NCBI RefSeq assembly: GCF_963678635.1
Contig: NC_087064.1
Coordinates: forward strand, 70,741,465-70,805,464
Origin: Symsagittifera roscoffensis
Taxonomy: Eukaryota > Xenacoelomorpha > Acoela > Convolutidae
DNA: 64,000 nt
Reading direction: 5' to 3'
A program made the translations under genes and the position numbers. The notes below the pieces were generated by a model. It ran no database searches. It saw only the letters and a program-made list of their open reading frames with translations, and was not told the origin of the DNA. Positions within the stretch are counted from its first letter, which is position 1. Every line of letters starts with the position of its first letter. Positions 9,843-21,230 of this stretch are shown here, piece by piece.

Positions 9843-11101
9843 TTGCGGTTTGTAACTGAAATTAAATTCAAAAAAAAAATAACAAGTTTTAACGCAAATA
9901 AACCACCCGGACCTTCTGATCATCCAGCCTGGGCTCTGAAAGATGGGTGCAAAGACTTATATCCACACCTTACATTTCTTATAAATGAATTTATTAAGTA
10001 CAATTCATTTCCAACTACACTCAAAAGAGCTATTGTTACCCTAATATACAAAAAAGATGACTCAAAAATGGCAGAGAACTATAGACCAATCTCCATAACA
10101 GGTGCGCTCTCTAAATTTTTTGATAAAGTACTGTACAAATGAATCAATGAGTACTTATTATCTAATAACCTGCTCAGCAACAACCAATTACTTCATATTC
10201 AACGATGGACGCCATTCTTTATTGCAATGAGTTCTTCCGCAAATCAATGGATCGAAACAAATATGTTGCCATTTCTTTGTTAGATCTATCCAAAGCTTTC
10301 GATTCCATCAACCAAGATCATTTAAAGAACAAATTGTATGATATTGGATTCACTAAATCAGCAATTGAACTGATTCATAGCTTTAAAGACAATAAACAGC
10401 AGAAAACTGTAGTAAAAAAAACTGAATTCAATTGGATCTCACTTCAGCAAGGCGTACCTCAACGTACAATTTTGGTACCCCTAATTTTCAACCTATACAT
10501 AAATGACTCGAACAATAGTTGAACAGAATCTTGCAAAGTGGTACAATTTGCAGATGATACACTACTATTTTGTGATGACAATGACATCAAAAATGCTCTA
10601 CAGCTATTGCAAAAGTACAGTCAGAATTTGTCTCTCTACTTCATCACTAAAACTCAACACAAAGAACACAAAGTGTCTCTCTAAAACTCAACACAAAGAA
10701 CACAAAGTGTCTCTCTAAAACTCAACACAAAGAAAACTGAGTTGATAAAATTTAGCTGAAAACATCAAGGCAGAAACCACAATTCAGAGCTCAGTAAAAT
10801 ATTAGATGATAACAAAATAGTAGAAAAGCCAGAGGTTAAATATTTGGGTGTAATTCTAGATCAATTTCTACTAACCCTTCAGGATGAAGTTAAAAATACA
10901 TTTAAAAAAATGGCTTGTGGGATCAAAATATTACAATCGATAAAAAAACCACTGAAAATCATAAACCGAATACTATTATTGAACGCTCTAGTCATAATCC
11001 ATCTGAACTACCCAGCAATACTATTAAGCAGTGTCACATCCAGTCTAATAATATTGCTTAAAAAACAACTGAGTTGGGCATTAAAGACCTGCTGTGATTA
11101 A
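9843..11101 (+). pseudogene. LINE A reverse transcriptase, broken
   Basis: Four successive open pieces in different frames give the RT motifs in order: NKPPGPSDHPAW and AENYRPISIT (9890-10110); SLLDLSKAFDSINQDHL, with the first catalytic Asp (10270-10330); LQQGVPQRTILVPLIFNLYIND (10440-10510), where the usual Gly residues are changed; and QFADDTLLF, holding the catalytic Asp pair, in another frame at about 10548-10572. Then come PEVKYLGVILDQ (10830-10865) and a thumb-like region to 11101. It would copy the LINE RNA at the nicked target. Breaks at 10141, 10520 and after 10610 rule out activity. Confidence 0.88.
10650..10737. repeat. 34-bp tandem repeat inside LINE A RT
   Basis: CTCAACACAAAGAACACAAAGTGTCTCTCTAAAA-type units start at 10653 and 10687, with a partial third at 10721, so the period is exactly 34 bp. 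Because 34 is not a multiple of three, each copy changes the reading frame. This is probably a replication-slippage duplication after the LINE had died. Confidence 0.9.
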
Positions 11102-11430
11102 AGAAAATTTGATTCTTCATCCGATCTTAAGCTGGAATACAAAGTATTTCCGGTTTTCTATGTTTCTCGATTGGAAAAAAGTTTGCCATCTATGGAAAAT
11201 CAATCATTAGATTATACCGGCATTGACAAAAATCAGATACGTGGAAAACACATTTGACGAAAACTAAAGAACTAAAAAACTACACTTTCAATCAAGTTTC
11301 ATGATATCAAAATTTTTTTATTTTTTCAGAAAATTAGTTCTCCTTTGAACCAAATTCAAAATGCAAACTCAAACACAAACAGCCGCAGTTTAACTTACAA
11401 GACTATGAAATTTAAATTTAAGGAATAAAT

Positions 11431-12767
11431 TCTTTCTATTTTTCTTGAAGAACCTTCTATGGCAATCTATGGAAAAACTACATGGAAACAATTAAAAGTT
11501 TTTTGATGTTAAAATTCTAAACATTATTTTATTTATTTGTAAATAAGTATATAACCCAGTCAAAATGTGTGACTTACACTTGCATAATAATATTAATTAT
11601 CATTTTGAAACTAAAATGTTCATGTTTTTAGAAAAAAAAAAGTTAATTTTATCGTTTTCGCACATTTTTTGCCTCGTCCTGACTTTAGGACAAAAATTTT
11701 TAAAAAAAATCATCAACGATCCTGGAAAATTTTTATTCAAGAAAAATATCACTTGTACAAATTTTAACAATCAGAATCGAACACCTGTTTTTACGTGATA
11801 AATAACATCATTACTTTCAATTTTCTGCTAAATTTTTGCTTCGCGAAAAACTTCTGAGCAAACATGTCCTCCATTTTATTTTGTTTTTTGTTTAGCAGTG
11901 GCTTTACATAGACTACAACTTCAGGATCAACACCAAGCTCCTGCAATTTTCGGGCGTGTTTATTTCAGTTTTACGATTGCTCGCTTTCTTTCACGATGCA
12001 GCCTGATTGAAACAGTATTTTATCAAGTGTGTTTATTTAATATATCATTTTTCGAGCGTGTTTTTTTAGGTCCATTTTCAATGCTTCTAGCGTGAGTAGT
12101 TAATCCGGGTTCCCTGTTTGATCTTTAAATTCTGACTTTAACTCAGGTCTTCAACTAAATATTTATTACATTTATAGCTCTTTTCCAGTTCCCCCTTTCA
12201 AAATACCGAGTTTTAAAATTGTTTCACATGTTATTACGGCTAAATGCGTGATGTTACGCTGTATGAAGAGCAAATCTGTTCACATTTGTCGATTTGATCA
12301 CTACGCCAAAATTCTTTGCATTATGACAGCCTTAAACAAGCTTTTAAAGATTGAATTTGAAAAGGAATAAACCATTTGCCCAGACATTACACAGCGACGG
12401 AGCATAGAAAAAGTATCTATTGACAACTGGCTGATGTCAGTTACTATAAGTCTACTCGTTTTTAACCGTCTTGACTTAGCCAGTTATTTTTCTGGTCTGT
12501 TAAGGAACAAGTATTTCGTTAACAATTTTAGGCCATCAGCCAAAAGAATTTCGATCAGCTTTCGTCTACATACAAAAATACCACATAGCTGCATCTAGGA
12601 TCCCCAGACAGCGTGATTACTATCAAAAACAAAGCTAGAAAACCATAATTTACTATGTTTTTTAGTGACAGTTACATACAAAATTTACATGAAAAGGATT
12701 GACACTTTCCTTGACTCTAATTGCTTATGCTCTAAGAAACTAAATAATATTAGATTTAAACTAAATA
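11431..12767. other. Stretch without recognisable genes between LINE A and element B
   Basis: AT-rich DNA with only short open frames of no recognisable content on either strand. A slightly GC-richer island lies at about 11890-12110. No RNA gene, tandem array or further transposon protein was seen. It may be host DNA or very old repeat. Confidence 0.5.
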
Positions 12768-13218
12768 TGTTCAGGACACTAAAGCAGCAAAAATATACAG
12801 TTAAAGTTTTCAAACAGTCTATGGGCACCGGGCCTCTAATTCCGCACTCTCCCGGAGATAACATCGTCCTCTCTCTGATTTCGTGACACGGGAGGTATCG
12901 GATCCGTCCCGAAAGTCCCACTTGATCTTCCGTCTTCTTTGGATAAGCACCTTATCGTGTCCTGCTGTCACGATAAGAGGCTTCGTTCTTCTTCTGTTTT
13001 TCACGCTACTTTTTTGACTGAATTTCGTCTTTGTCGCGGTTTTTGTTCCGGTTGTTGTGTTTTTCCGTCTCTTTCCCAGTCAAAATTGCCGTTTTTTCGT
13101 ATTTCTCCAAAATGTTCTCATTTAAATCAAAATTTAAAAATTTTGAAATTCTAGAACATTCTGAGCCTCTTTTTCATCACAATTTTTGTACTTATGCCTT
13201 TAACGTTTTTTTTCGACA
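12768..13218 (-). repeat. 3' LTR of element B
   Basis: It aligns with 27407-27881 over its full length. Shared blocks include ACCGGGCCTCTAATT, GCACTCTCCCGGA, AAGCACCTTATCGTGTC and CCTTTAACGTT. On plus it starts TGTTCAGG and ends TTTCGACA, giving the canonical TG...CA ends. It is 451 bp against 475 bp for the other copy because of small indels, and it is substantially diverged. Confidence 0.85.
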
Positions 13219-13892
13219 TTATCTTCAGGTGGTGACCCAGTGTTTTATAATCAACATACAAATCTCATCAGAAATTGAACTTTATCAACGTTACCTCAAC
13301 TCACCGCGTGTCATAAAGGGCATCGTACTACATCTCACTGCTTTCTAACATTTTCACAAAAAAAGCACCATGAGGGATATCTTAGTTTTAAAAATATTTC
13401 TGATTTCTTACGTGATTTCCTCTTAAAATTTCTGGCTCTTGATGGATACAAGGTTTGGGACAAGTTTTCACACACTATGACAATTAAGTTTTTCATTCCT
13501 CCCCACTTCTGTCCCCACTCCTCACCTTCAACTGCTTTTCCATGGCTCTTTTTTGTCCATTTCACTGTCTTCCAGCACCTTCTGCAGCATCTCGACAGAG
13601 TTGCAGGACTGTGCCCCAACTTTCTTGCTCCAGCAGTCTCTGCTTGCATCAGGGCAGGAGATCTACGTTCACTTTTTGCTCCCCGTTCCGGCAGAAACTG
13701 TTGTGTAAGCACAGGCTTACATTTCGCTCCAGGTCAATCCAGCTACCGGTTTCACAACTGTTGTGACGGCGTTTCTAAGCGCCAGGAATGCTCTCCTATA
13801 GGGACCCGGTCCTATATTCAGCTGGAAAGATTGATAGGCCTCCGTGTTTCGGGACATATGACGCTTCGCGCGTTAAAACATTCACGACGTCA
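13219..13892 (-). other. Element B 3' untranslated region
   Basis: Lies between the end of the unknown coding region and the 3' LTR. The sense (minus) strand is purine-rich at about 13475-13545 (GGAG, GGGG and GAAAA runs), which may be polypurine-tract-like, but it is not next to the LTR where a primer for plus-strand synthesis should sit. The plus-strand open frames here look like shadows of this bias. Confidence 0.45.
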
Positions 13893-16800
13893 TGACGGCA
13901 AGGAACCAAGGCATAACCTCAGACTTGCCCATATTCTTTCGATGGCTTTGGGTATCCTCAGGACTTTGCAGGTGGTCTTGAACAGATCCAGTTTTCTGCT
14001 GAGACTCACTTTGCTCAGCTGCTCAGGAATCGGTACTGCCATCTTCTAATTGTGCGTTCCTACGTTAGCTTTAAGCCACTTCACTGCTAACATGGCACTG
14101 AATACAAACATCGACACATTTTGGGCTCGATTGGGTAATCCCATTGAGAAAAGCTCTCTAGCATCCCATACTAACACTAAGTTTACTCTCTTGGGGTACC
14201 AAAACGTCTGGGCCAGGCAGTGACAAGGGTACTCTCCATGATCCAACAGGGAGTTTCTCAAGGTACGGTAACCCGACGCTATCAGCAGTGGCTCTATCTC
14301 CATCATTATTTGATGCTTTTTGTCCTTCTCGTCAATAATGGGCAAATCAGTTGCCATCATTCCACTCGCTTTCTTCTTCTGAAAATCACTGACGATTCCC
14401 TCGCCCATTTTCACAAAACTTTCCCCTCCTATCTCCTCCAATTCGTTTCTGGATCTCTCCGAGACTACCCGAAGGATCTTCGTCAATAATTAATGAGATT
14501 TTTCAGACATTTTCGATAATGGCACCGAGAAGAGTTGATCAATCAATCTGTGCTGCGTTCTGGCATCCACTGCCACCATGTTGGTCGGATACTCGCTGTT
14601 GCAGTATGGTGGCGAACTGGGTCCCACCAGGTACTTTGAGCCAACTGTCTTATGATATCCCTCGCTATGTTTCGGGCGCTTTTCATTCTCGAGAGCTACT
14701 CGCCAGCTTCCAAATATCTGTTGTCTGCAAGGACCCCGAAACAAACTTCCACACTCAGGGCGGTCACTAACTCATGTGTCCTCTCGAGACGTTCCAGTGA
14801 TTCTATGGAGTTTGTCATACTGTAGAACCACAGGGCAATTACTAAATTCACCTCAGTAGCCCCGTGGCAATCGGTAACTAATTTTATCTCGCTCCTGTCC
14901 AACAAGCTCAGCCTCCCGAATAGCCTCGCTAACTGGCAATGTTGTTCGGCCAGAGTTCCCAAGCACTGACCTGTTCCACACACGTGCCCTTCCAGTCCAG
15001 AACTGGCGACCAGGCAGGTACCTGTTTTTATTCAATCACTAGGCAGGTTTCCCTCCGAAGGTTCTGTGGGTACTGTTCTTCACTTTCAAGGTAAGCAAGT
15101 GGTCAATCACTGTCAAACCGTGCAGGCTCTCATCGTCGCTATCTTCTAGCTCAATATCAGCGGTGACGTCCCGTATCAGACCCGCGTTCGGACTTGTGGA
15201 CCATGAAGGCTTCATGAGCTCCCATATTGTCACTAGGCTGGTCTTCGGTGGACCATCCCACGAAACACACTCAAAGCTCAACTGCCCTTCCAATTTGGGA
15301 ACCGAGGGTTCGACCACTAGCTCCTCCAGAATCACTCCCAACTGCAGCTGTTCATATTTTATCATCCCCGATTCTCGCACTCTATCGATCCAGAAATTGA
15401 GGATTAACGCTTCTTCAAGGTGAAAGTACACGTTCCTGGCCTCTTCGATGACGAATGGATTACAGGCCCTTCCAGGAACACCTGACACATGTTGGAAGGA
15501 CTTCTGCTCACCTAACGTCGCGTGTTCCTTCGGGCTCCTGACCCATTCCAACTGTTCTCTAGTGATTTTCAATTCTTTTTTGAGCACCTCCTGATTTCTT
15601 CCCACCTCGGGTAGCCATCGAGATCGTTGTGAACCCATGTGGACAGACCCGGGCACGGTCATATGGCTGTACTCCACAACGTCGCTTTAGTTTCATCTTC
15701 GCTATATTCGTCAGGGAAGGTTTGTAATCTCCAGCCCACCGGACTCAAAGTGGCTGATAACCTTCATCTCCAGTCTGGTGTCACCCAGAGTTCTCTCGTT
15801 CTTCCTCGCTTTTGAAGCTGTGGATATCAACAATGCTAACAACATCAATTCTTCTAACAACCCATCGCTCCGCCACTATGCGTAGCACCATCCCCTTGTC
15901 CGCTTTTGACCGGACGGCAGCTTCCTGCCAATGACATCGCTACTGTGGCCGCTTTTGACTTTACAACCTTAGGGTTGGTCACCTTGTCGTTTATTCTGCT
16001 CTTGAGCTTCTTCACCCTAAACTTGTAATTTCTTAGCCCCTTCTTGGTTCTTTACACAGGTAGGACTCGAATGACCGGGCTCTCCTCAGCGCTCTTTTCC
16101 GTGACTGACTCAGTCAGACCGTCAGAATCAGTGAGCTCCAACATGTTCCCCAATACTTCACGCATGATTAGCTGATTCAATCACGGATTGAGTGCCGTAA
16201 CTCCAGATCACGTCCCAGGTGCTTTCAATGAAAGCAACTCGAGTCCACACTTCTCCAGTCTTTCTCCCAAGTTCACTTTGGTATCGTTCCCACTCTTCCT
16301 CTGGCGACGTGCCCAAGAATACCACTCGCATTGACTCATCAATACTCCGCCTTCGAGGAGATTCGCAGAGCAGCTTGGCCGTGTCTCTAGTTTGGTGCGC
16401 ATCCATTAAGGACAGTGGTTTCACCCTGGACAGGCTAGCTGGGGGTTCTTTGGTGGGTGTATGAATGACGATGGCCTAACCAGCACTAATTTCTCATTCG
16501 CTCCTCCGCCTTCCGTTTCAATAAAATCATATTCCAATAGGTCTCTCTCGAGGGCACTCAGGTCGATTTCACTCCACTTGTCACTTTTGCCCTCCATCAT
16601 CCTCTCCTTGGTTCTCCTTGTTCGCATCTTCTTCTTTTCTCTCGTCGTCTGGCTTGGGACCCGGCTCAGAGGGGCCTTGGCGCATGTCAACTCGTGAGTC
16701 CAGCCGAGCCAATATCATCAGGTCACCCGCTTGGTAAAACACTTCCTCAATTATAACAATTTCTACAGGTTCCTCACTATGCGGCGCCACTTCATGCATT

Positions 16801-18281
16801 GTCAAATAGATGCCTCCCCTCGACTCTTTTCCCACTTCCAGTATTACCACCGTGTCCCGCTTGAGCCACCTCACTCTAGACTAGTCGTCGGCTGGTGACT
16901 ACAAATCGTTCCAATGACTTGCAGACAATTCGGAATTCATCGATGGTACAGATTTTATCTTCTTCCGACTCCATATATCAGCGAAGATGAAATCAAAATT
17001 GTGTAGTGAAGCAGCGTTCCGACTACTGAAGCGCGGCTCCATCCCCTCACTCCATTTCAACATTCTCTCCTCCACGTCCTGTGCGGCTCCAATCCTCGCT
17101 GCAAGAGTAGGACTGGCCACCAGTTACAGCATCCTTCTAATCAACGGATACTGAGAGCACCTATCCGGCAGTGGGCTTGAACCCGTCAACCATGCCTCAT
17201 GGGGTTCCTTCACATGAGCATATGTCTCCGGCCAAGCCGGGTTCTTCACCGCGTCTTTCGTGCCCTTGACAACTGGTCGTAAATTCCAGAGTTTAGGATT
17301 GAACTGGACGTTTGCAAGATATTCAACGCCCTTTCGACATTTGAAGCTGTTGTTGAATCAGCACCCAGCCATGCTCCACTATCCTTCCATATCTATCATC
17401 GATATAGAATCATAAAACAGCCTATCATCGCTTAGCAGTCTACTCAGTTCCTGTGGTTCCACCCAGTTCAGCACCGAGCAATCCACCACCGACACAAGAT
17501 TCTCATACAGGACCATCGAGTGCCTGTACGCCTTCACTTGCACGTCTGGAAACACGTGCGTTAATGCCGGTCCGTACGTCACTTTAACGAGTTCTCTCAA
17601 CCCAAAGATCAAAGCCAGCAGATCGATCCGCATTATGAGGGCCAAATTGGTTATTGAGAGCATACCTCCACAACTTTTCAGTTCCCTTTCATCAGAGACA
17701 GGCCTGTCATCCCCAGTTGGGCTTCTGTTCTGTTGCAGTAGATATTGAAGGAGCAAGGATGGTGTCTCCAGCTGCGCGTCAAAATCTCTCGTTGATCCTT
17801 GCAACTGGTTCAGATATCTCAGCAGTACAACTAGGTCACCCAGTCGACCGTACGTCATCACTATCAGCGTGAGAAAGCCATCCAACCGGACGTCAGTCAT
17901 TTCTTGGGTGAAGAGGACCACGGGTCCTTTAACGAAGCTTTTATGTCCGAAGCTTACATAAAGTGCCAGCACAAGGCCAATAGATAATTTTCTGATATCT
18001 CTCATAAAGTTAGCTATTAGGTGTCTTGAAGGCCTGGGATAGCAACTGCTGAGGAATGCGGGTGACCACCCGACGCCCGTCTCTGCGAGGATCGCATCGG
18101 ACCTCTCGTATTTCGTTCTGGTTGGCAGCACGTCTACCTGGAACCACTCCAAGAACATCGTGTTTATCTCTTGCATTAGTCGTAACATGGTTGCGCCCGC
18201 CTCGTCTCTCACGTCCAGGATCGTCTTTAAAGGCTGGTGAATTTCCCATACCACCGCTTTTTTATCTGTTCTGAGTATCAA
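13893..18281 (-). pseudogene. Unknown long ORF downstream of pol in element B, decayed
   Basis: Successive minus-strand open pieces follow one another with few interruptions: 18281-17379 (300 aa), about 17340-16899, 16874-16581, 16690-16421, 16424-16158, about 16150-15680, 15677-15039 (212 aa), 14983-14696, 14744-14490, 14486-14046 and about 14041-13893. Together they amount to about 1,450 codons. Visible content: a hydrophobic, Leu-rich stretch (LVLALYVSFGH, LDGFLTLIVMTYGRLGDLVVLLRYL) in the first piece; ARIGAAQDVEERMLKWSEGMEP near 17080; a strongly acidic K/E/D-rich segment near 16560-16660; and a Lys-rich stretch near 16000. I do not recognise a family. There is no clear signal peptide, Cys-rich ectodomain or terminal membrane anchor, so it does not look like an ordinary env. 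Its place inside the LTRs, after integrase, says it belongs to the element. Confidence 0.6.
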
Positions 18282-18691
18282 TAAACAAACATCTGGTCAA
18301 TCACGATCCAGAAGACTTAGAACCTTTCTACAAACTATTTTATGCCACGATAAAACATCATTCTATCTTTTAAAAACAGTCAATTTAAATTTTCTTCTTA
18401 TTTGCAATCTTAAATTAGCACTGAGGTGGATCGTCCACCTCAAATTATGTCAATGTAAAACGATTAGATGCCGTCACCCTTTGCAACTCGATCAGTCTAG
18501 GTCACAATCAAACAAATATCACATAATCGTAATCATACACAAACACAAATTTTCAACATCACACATCAACACTATTATACAAAAACCTAATACTCAATAA
18601 CTACCCTAAAACCTTAACCCTAATATTTAAAAAGTAAACCTATAGAAGACTCTTAATCCTAACAAAAGAAATTTCAATCTTAGTCATAGCG
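18282..18691. other. A/C-rich non-coding gap with a perfect hairpin
   Basis: Separates the macro-like segment from the unknown ORF. The plus strand from about 18480 to 18660 is A/C-rich and both strands are stop-rich. At 18422-18442 TGAGGTGGA and TCCACCTCA pair perfectly around TCG. In a retroviral layout this gap would hold a splice acceptor or an internal start for the downstream ORF, but nothing proves that. Confidence 0.5.
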
Positions 18692-19190
18692 CTAGCACAT
18701 GCTCAGATAACACTTCTTATGCAAGTAGATTTCTTTATCCGTTTTCGAGAAAATCACATGCACTAGAGCATATAGCTCTCTGAAATGTAGTTTTCCGCTA
18801 TTGGGATCATAGACCGGTAAGGAGAGCGAGGTCACTCCCCTCTCGACCAGGAAGTCCCTGAGTCGAGTTAGTGCCAGCAATAAACTTTCGTGATTCACGT
18901 GTTGCCTATCAGTGGCCTTGTTACCAAAGAATACAAGTCTTTTCCGGGTATCTGTGATGCAACAAGGGGCAGCGCTATCATCCTTCCTATGCCAGGCCTC
19001 TGTTTTCTTATAAAAACTCGATATTCTTATACTCTCTTTTGAAGTCGGCCACTAGTGCTGTGCAAAAACTTGTATCCGCAGTTATCGCTATAGCGCACGT
19101 GCGTTCCGTGAGTACAAAATCACTGCCTGTCACAGCGATGTTGTTCAAGTAGACGTTTTTTAGAGTTTCCTCCTTCCGTTTCCAGTTCCC
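18692..19190 (-). pseudogene. Macro-domain-like segment downstream of element B integrase
   Basis: Minus-strand pieces read AIAITADTSFCTALVADFKREY (about 19100-19035), a broken middle with KRLVFFGNKATDRQ, then LLLALTRLRDFLVERG, GVTSLSLPVYDPNSGKLH and LYALVHVIFSKTDKEIYLHK (18880-18700), ending at a stop near 18692. The pattern of a hydrophobic strand, a middle strand, a helix (ALxxLRxFLxxxG), the strand VTSLSLP with a Gly-containing loop, and a last strand ending in VYLH-like residues resembles macro (ADP-ribose-binding) domains. The N-terminal part that would carry the NAAN-type loop is not seen clearly, so this is a hypothesis. There are at least two frameshifts or stops. Confidence 0.35.
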
Positions 19191-20075
19191 CTATCTCCCT
19201 TGCAAATTTTGATTTTTGATCAAAAAGCTTTTGGTATGCGTGAGTCCCACCCCCATTCCCCGGACAAAAATATCCCTCGGCGTCTCCGTCGATGGCACAG
19301 GATCGAGCAGATCGAGGCTGGATTCGGAAACGTGCAAGGGGCCATCTGGAGCAATCCAGTTCGAATCAGTTTGATCGTGACTGATTTGTTTGATGCTGGA
19401 CTGATCAAAATCCTGAATCGTCGACACCGTCTCTTCGGATCTGCAGGTAGATCATGAATCCATTCGAGCTCTCTCAATTTTGTCAACTCTTGCTCATGCA
19501 TTTGTTTCATGTCAGGTTCGAACTCCATTTCCGTTTCCGATCGATCAACGATCCAGTCTGTTTTTCTATCGTCCAACAGGTCGATGTCCTGCGAGATCAA
19601 TATCTCACTCAAACCCACTACTGAAACAGTCACATCATCTAGTTCATTTCTGTCTACGACAAAATCCTCACCGTACGGGTTGTATTTCTTCTTGTATCTT
19701 CCCCTCTTGCTCTATCGTGTCTCCATGGCTCAGGGGAAGTCGGGTTCTACTTAACTTCAGTCTGCTCTGGGTCGTTCCAGTCCTCCTCGACATAAGGTAG
19801 GGTTACGGCATCAACTTTTATTTGCTCAGTTAATTCTGTGTCCAATGGCAGATCACAATCATCCACTACCTCATTACCGTCGTTCTTTTCTCGTGTGCCC
19901 CTCTCGTTCACTTCACAGGCGAGATCCACTATCAAGTAGTCATCCTCATGCATGTCAGCCAGGATGCATCAGTCTTTCGATGAATCATTGTGCGGTTTGA
20001 TGTTCTCAGAATGAGCAGCGCGTCCAGTGCTACATCGATAAAAGCGACCACCTTGGTGCACCTCAGTTATTTGAA
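19191..20075 (-). pseudogene. Element B integrase C-terminus (GPY/F-like) and pol tail
   Basis: The segment starts with GPFQITEVHQGGRFYR (20075-20025), which fits the GPY/F module that follows the integrase core in many Ty3/gypsy and retroviral integrases. It continues with RAAHSENIKPHND, an acidic stretch (19953-19747, DDYLIVDLACEVNERG..., LPYVEEDWNDPEQ), then KKYNPYGEDFVVDR (19680-19640) and an E/D-rich tail in two frames to 19191. The acidic tail after GPY/F has no function I can name. One stop follows HNDSSKD near 19980, and frames change at about 19740 and 19430. Confidence 0.65.
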
Positions 20076-21230
20076 ATGGACCACGCCATTTGTTTAGCAG
20101 CTGTTTGGTTATCTTTGGGGAACCACCTCCTGGAAGACCCAGACACAGTCTCCCACCGAATAAGCGTTGCCGTCAGCGGTCCTCTTATCGAAGCTCCTAT
20201 TCTGCCTAATTTGGGCCTGCTGTGTGTTCGATCCTCACAAAAAAATCAGCTCTTATTGCCTTCTTATCACATCACGTACGTACGTTTGCGATGATGTTTT
20301 CTTTCCCTGGTACTCCGGATAAAAGAACGTTAAAGGGAGAGATTTTTCGTGGCCTGTTAATATCATGCGTGGACTAATTCCCATAGTTGATTGTTCAGTA
20401 CTATTATACGCGCCCATCACCTGCGACAAGTGCTTATCCCAGTCGTCCGTGTATCATGAGCAATAAACCCTCAGCATGGAAACTAGTGCGAGATTTCGCC
20501 TCTCGACCAGGCCATTCGTCTCCAGGTGATAAGTGGTCGAGTGGGTCAGCGCGTCTTGCGACCTCTTCCTCAACTCCTTTGTGAGATCACCGAGATTTGC
20601 CATTGTTTGACTGGAATGAGATCGGGCAGCCATGTCTAGCAATCTAGATATTTATTAAATGGTGACAGGTTTCCTCCGATGATGCTGTCAAGTAGGGGAC
20701 TGTCTCTGCATCTTTTGTGAAAAGATCGATCATTACCAGCACAGTGGCTGTCATGCAGATTGTCTGATGATTGATTTGCACCACATCTTTGAACCCTGAC
20801 GATTCTAACGATTGCAGGGGAAGTCTCAGCTTCCTGAGGTCCTTCGCTTGTTGACATGACAGACATGCAGAAATCCATTTTTCAGAGGCTTTCCTCAAGC
20901 CAGGTCATTCAAACCGTTTCTGTATCCGATTATACAGTTTTTCCACGCCTTAAAAGCCCATCTGGTCGTCTGAGCAAAATAATATTTCAGTTTGACACAG
21001 CTGTAGTAGGATTATTGAATTGTTTTTGTTAAAATTTTGTCTTCTTTTCTTCGCTCGCAGGCCACAATGCCGTCTTTTATCATAAATAGCAAATCCTTCA
21101 TCTTCATGTACAACTGCTTCAGGATCTTATAACTATCCTCTTCCAGATCAAATTCGTCGGGTGCTCCTTTCTCTATCGATCTCTTTAAATTGCTCGTCAT
21201 GTTGTCATTTCGCTGAACTCTCTGAAGTCC
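20076..21230 (-). pseudogene. Element B integrase zinc-finger and catalytic core, broken
   Basis: Pieces in order: an acidic pre-finger region (21200-21012, FDLEEDSYKILKQLYMKMKD); a CLSCQQAKDLRKLRLPLQS stretch (about 20860-20805) with the Cys pair of the HHCC finger; VVQINHQTICMT (about 20790), where an Asn stands where the first catalytic Asp is expected; VLVMIDLFTKDAE (about 20735); and THSTTYHLETNGLVERRN (20560-20490), holding the catalytic Glu. The central Asp (DNG) region is damaged. The enzyme would join element DNA to the host chromosome; this copy cannot. Confidence 0.75.

Larger units (their letters stand above)
8513..11430 (+). mobile_element. LINE A: non-LTR retrotransposon, broken
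   Basis: Plus-strand remnant with an apurinic-type endonuclease region followed by reverse transcriptase and a decayed C-terminus, interrupted by many stops and frameshifts. The domain order (endonuclease before RT) and the FADDT-type active site fit the Jockey/CR1/L2 group of LINEs. It abuts the outer border of the element A LTR. No poly-A tail or target-site duplication was found. The 3' end is placed near 11430, where the last recognisable C-terminal coding similarity stops. Confidence 0.85.

Noticed and set aside
10650..10737. CRISPR-like repeat
   Set aside because: The repeats are directly adjacent with no spacers and lie in a eukaryotic LINE coding region.
13477..14049. 190-aa plus-strand open frame
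   Set aside because: It lies antisense to the end of the element B coding region and 3' end, has no recognisable content, and the minus strand carries the coding signal.
18590..18650. Telomere-like AACCCTAAT stretch
   Set aside because: Only one or two isolated matches in A/C-rich DNA; no tandem array.
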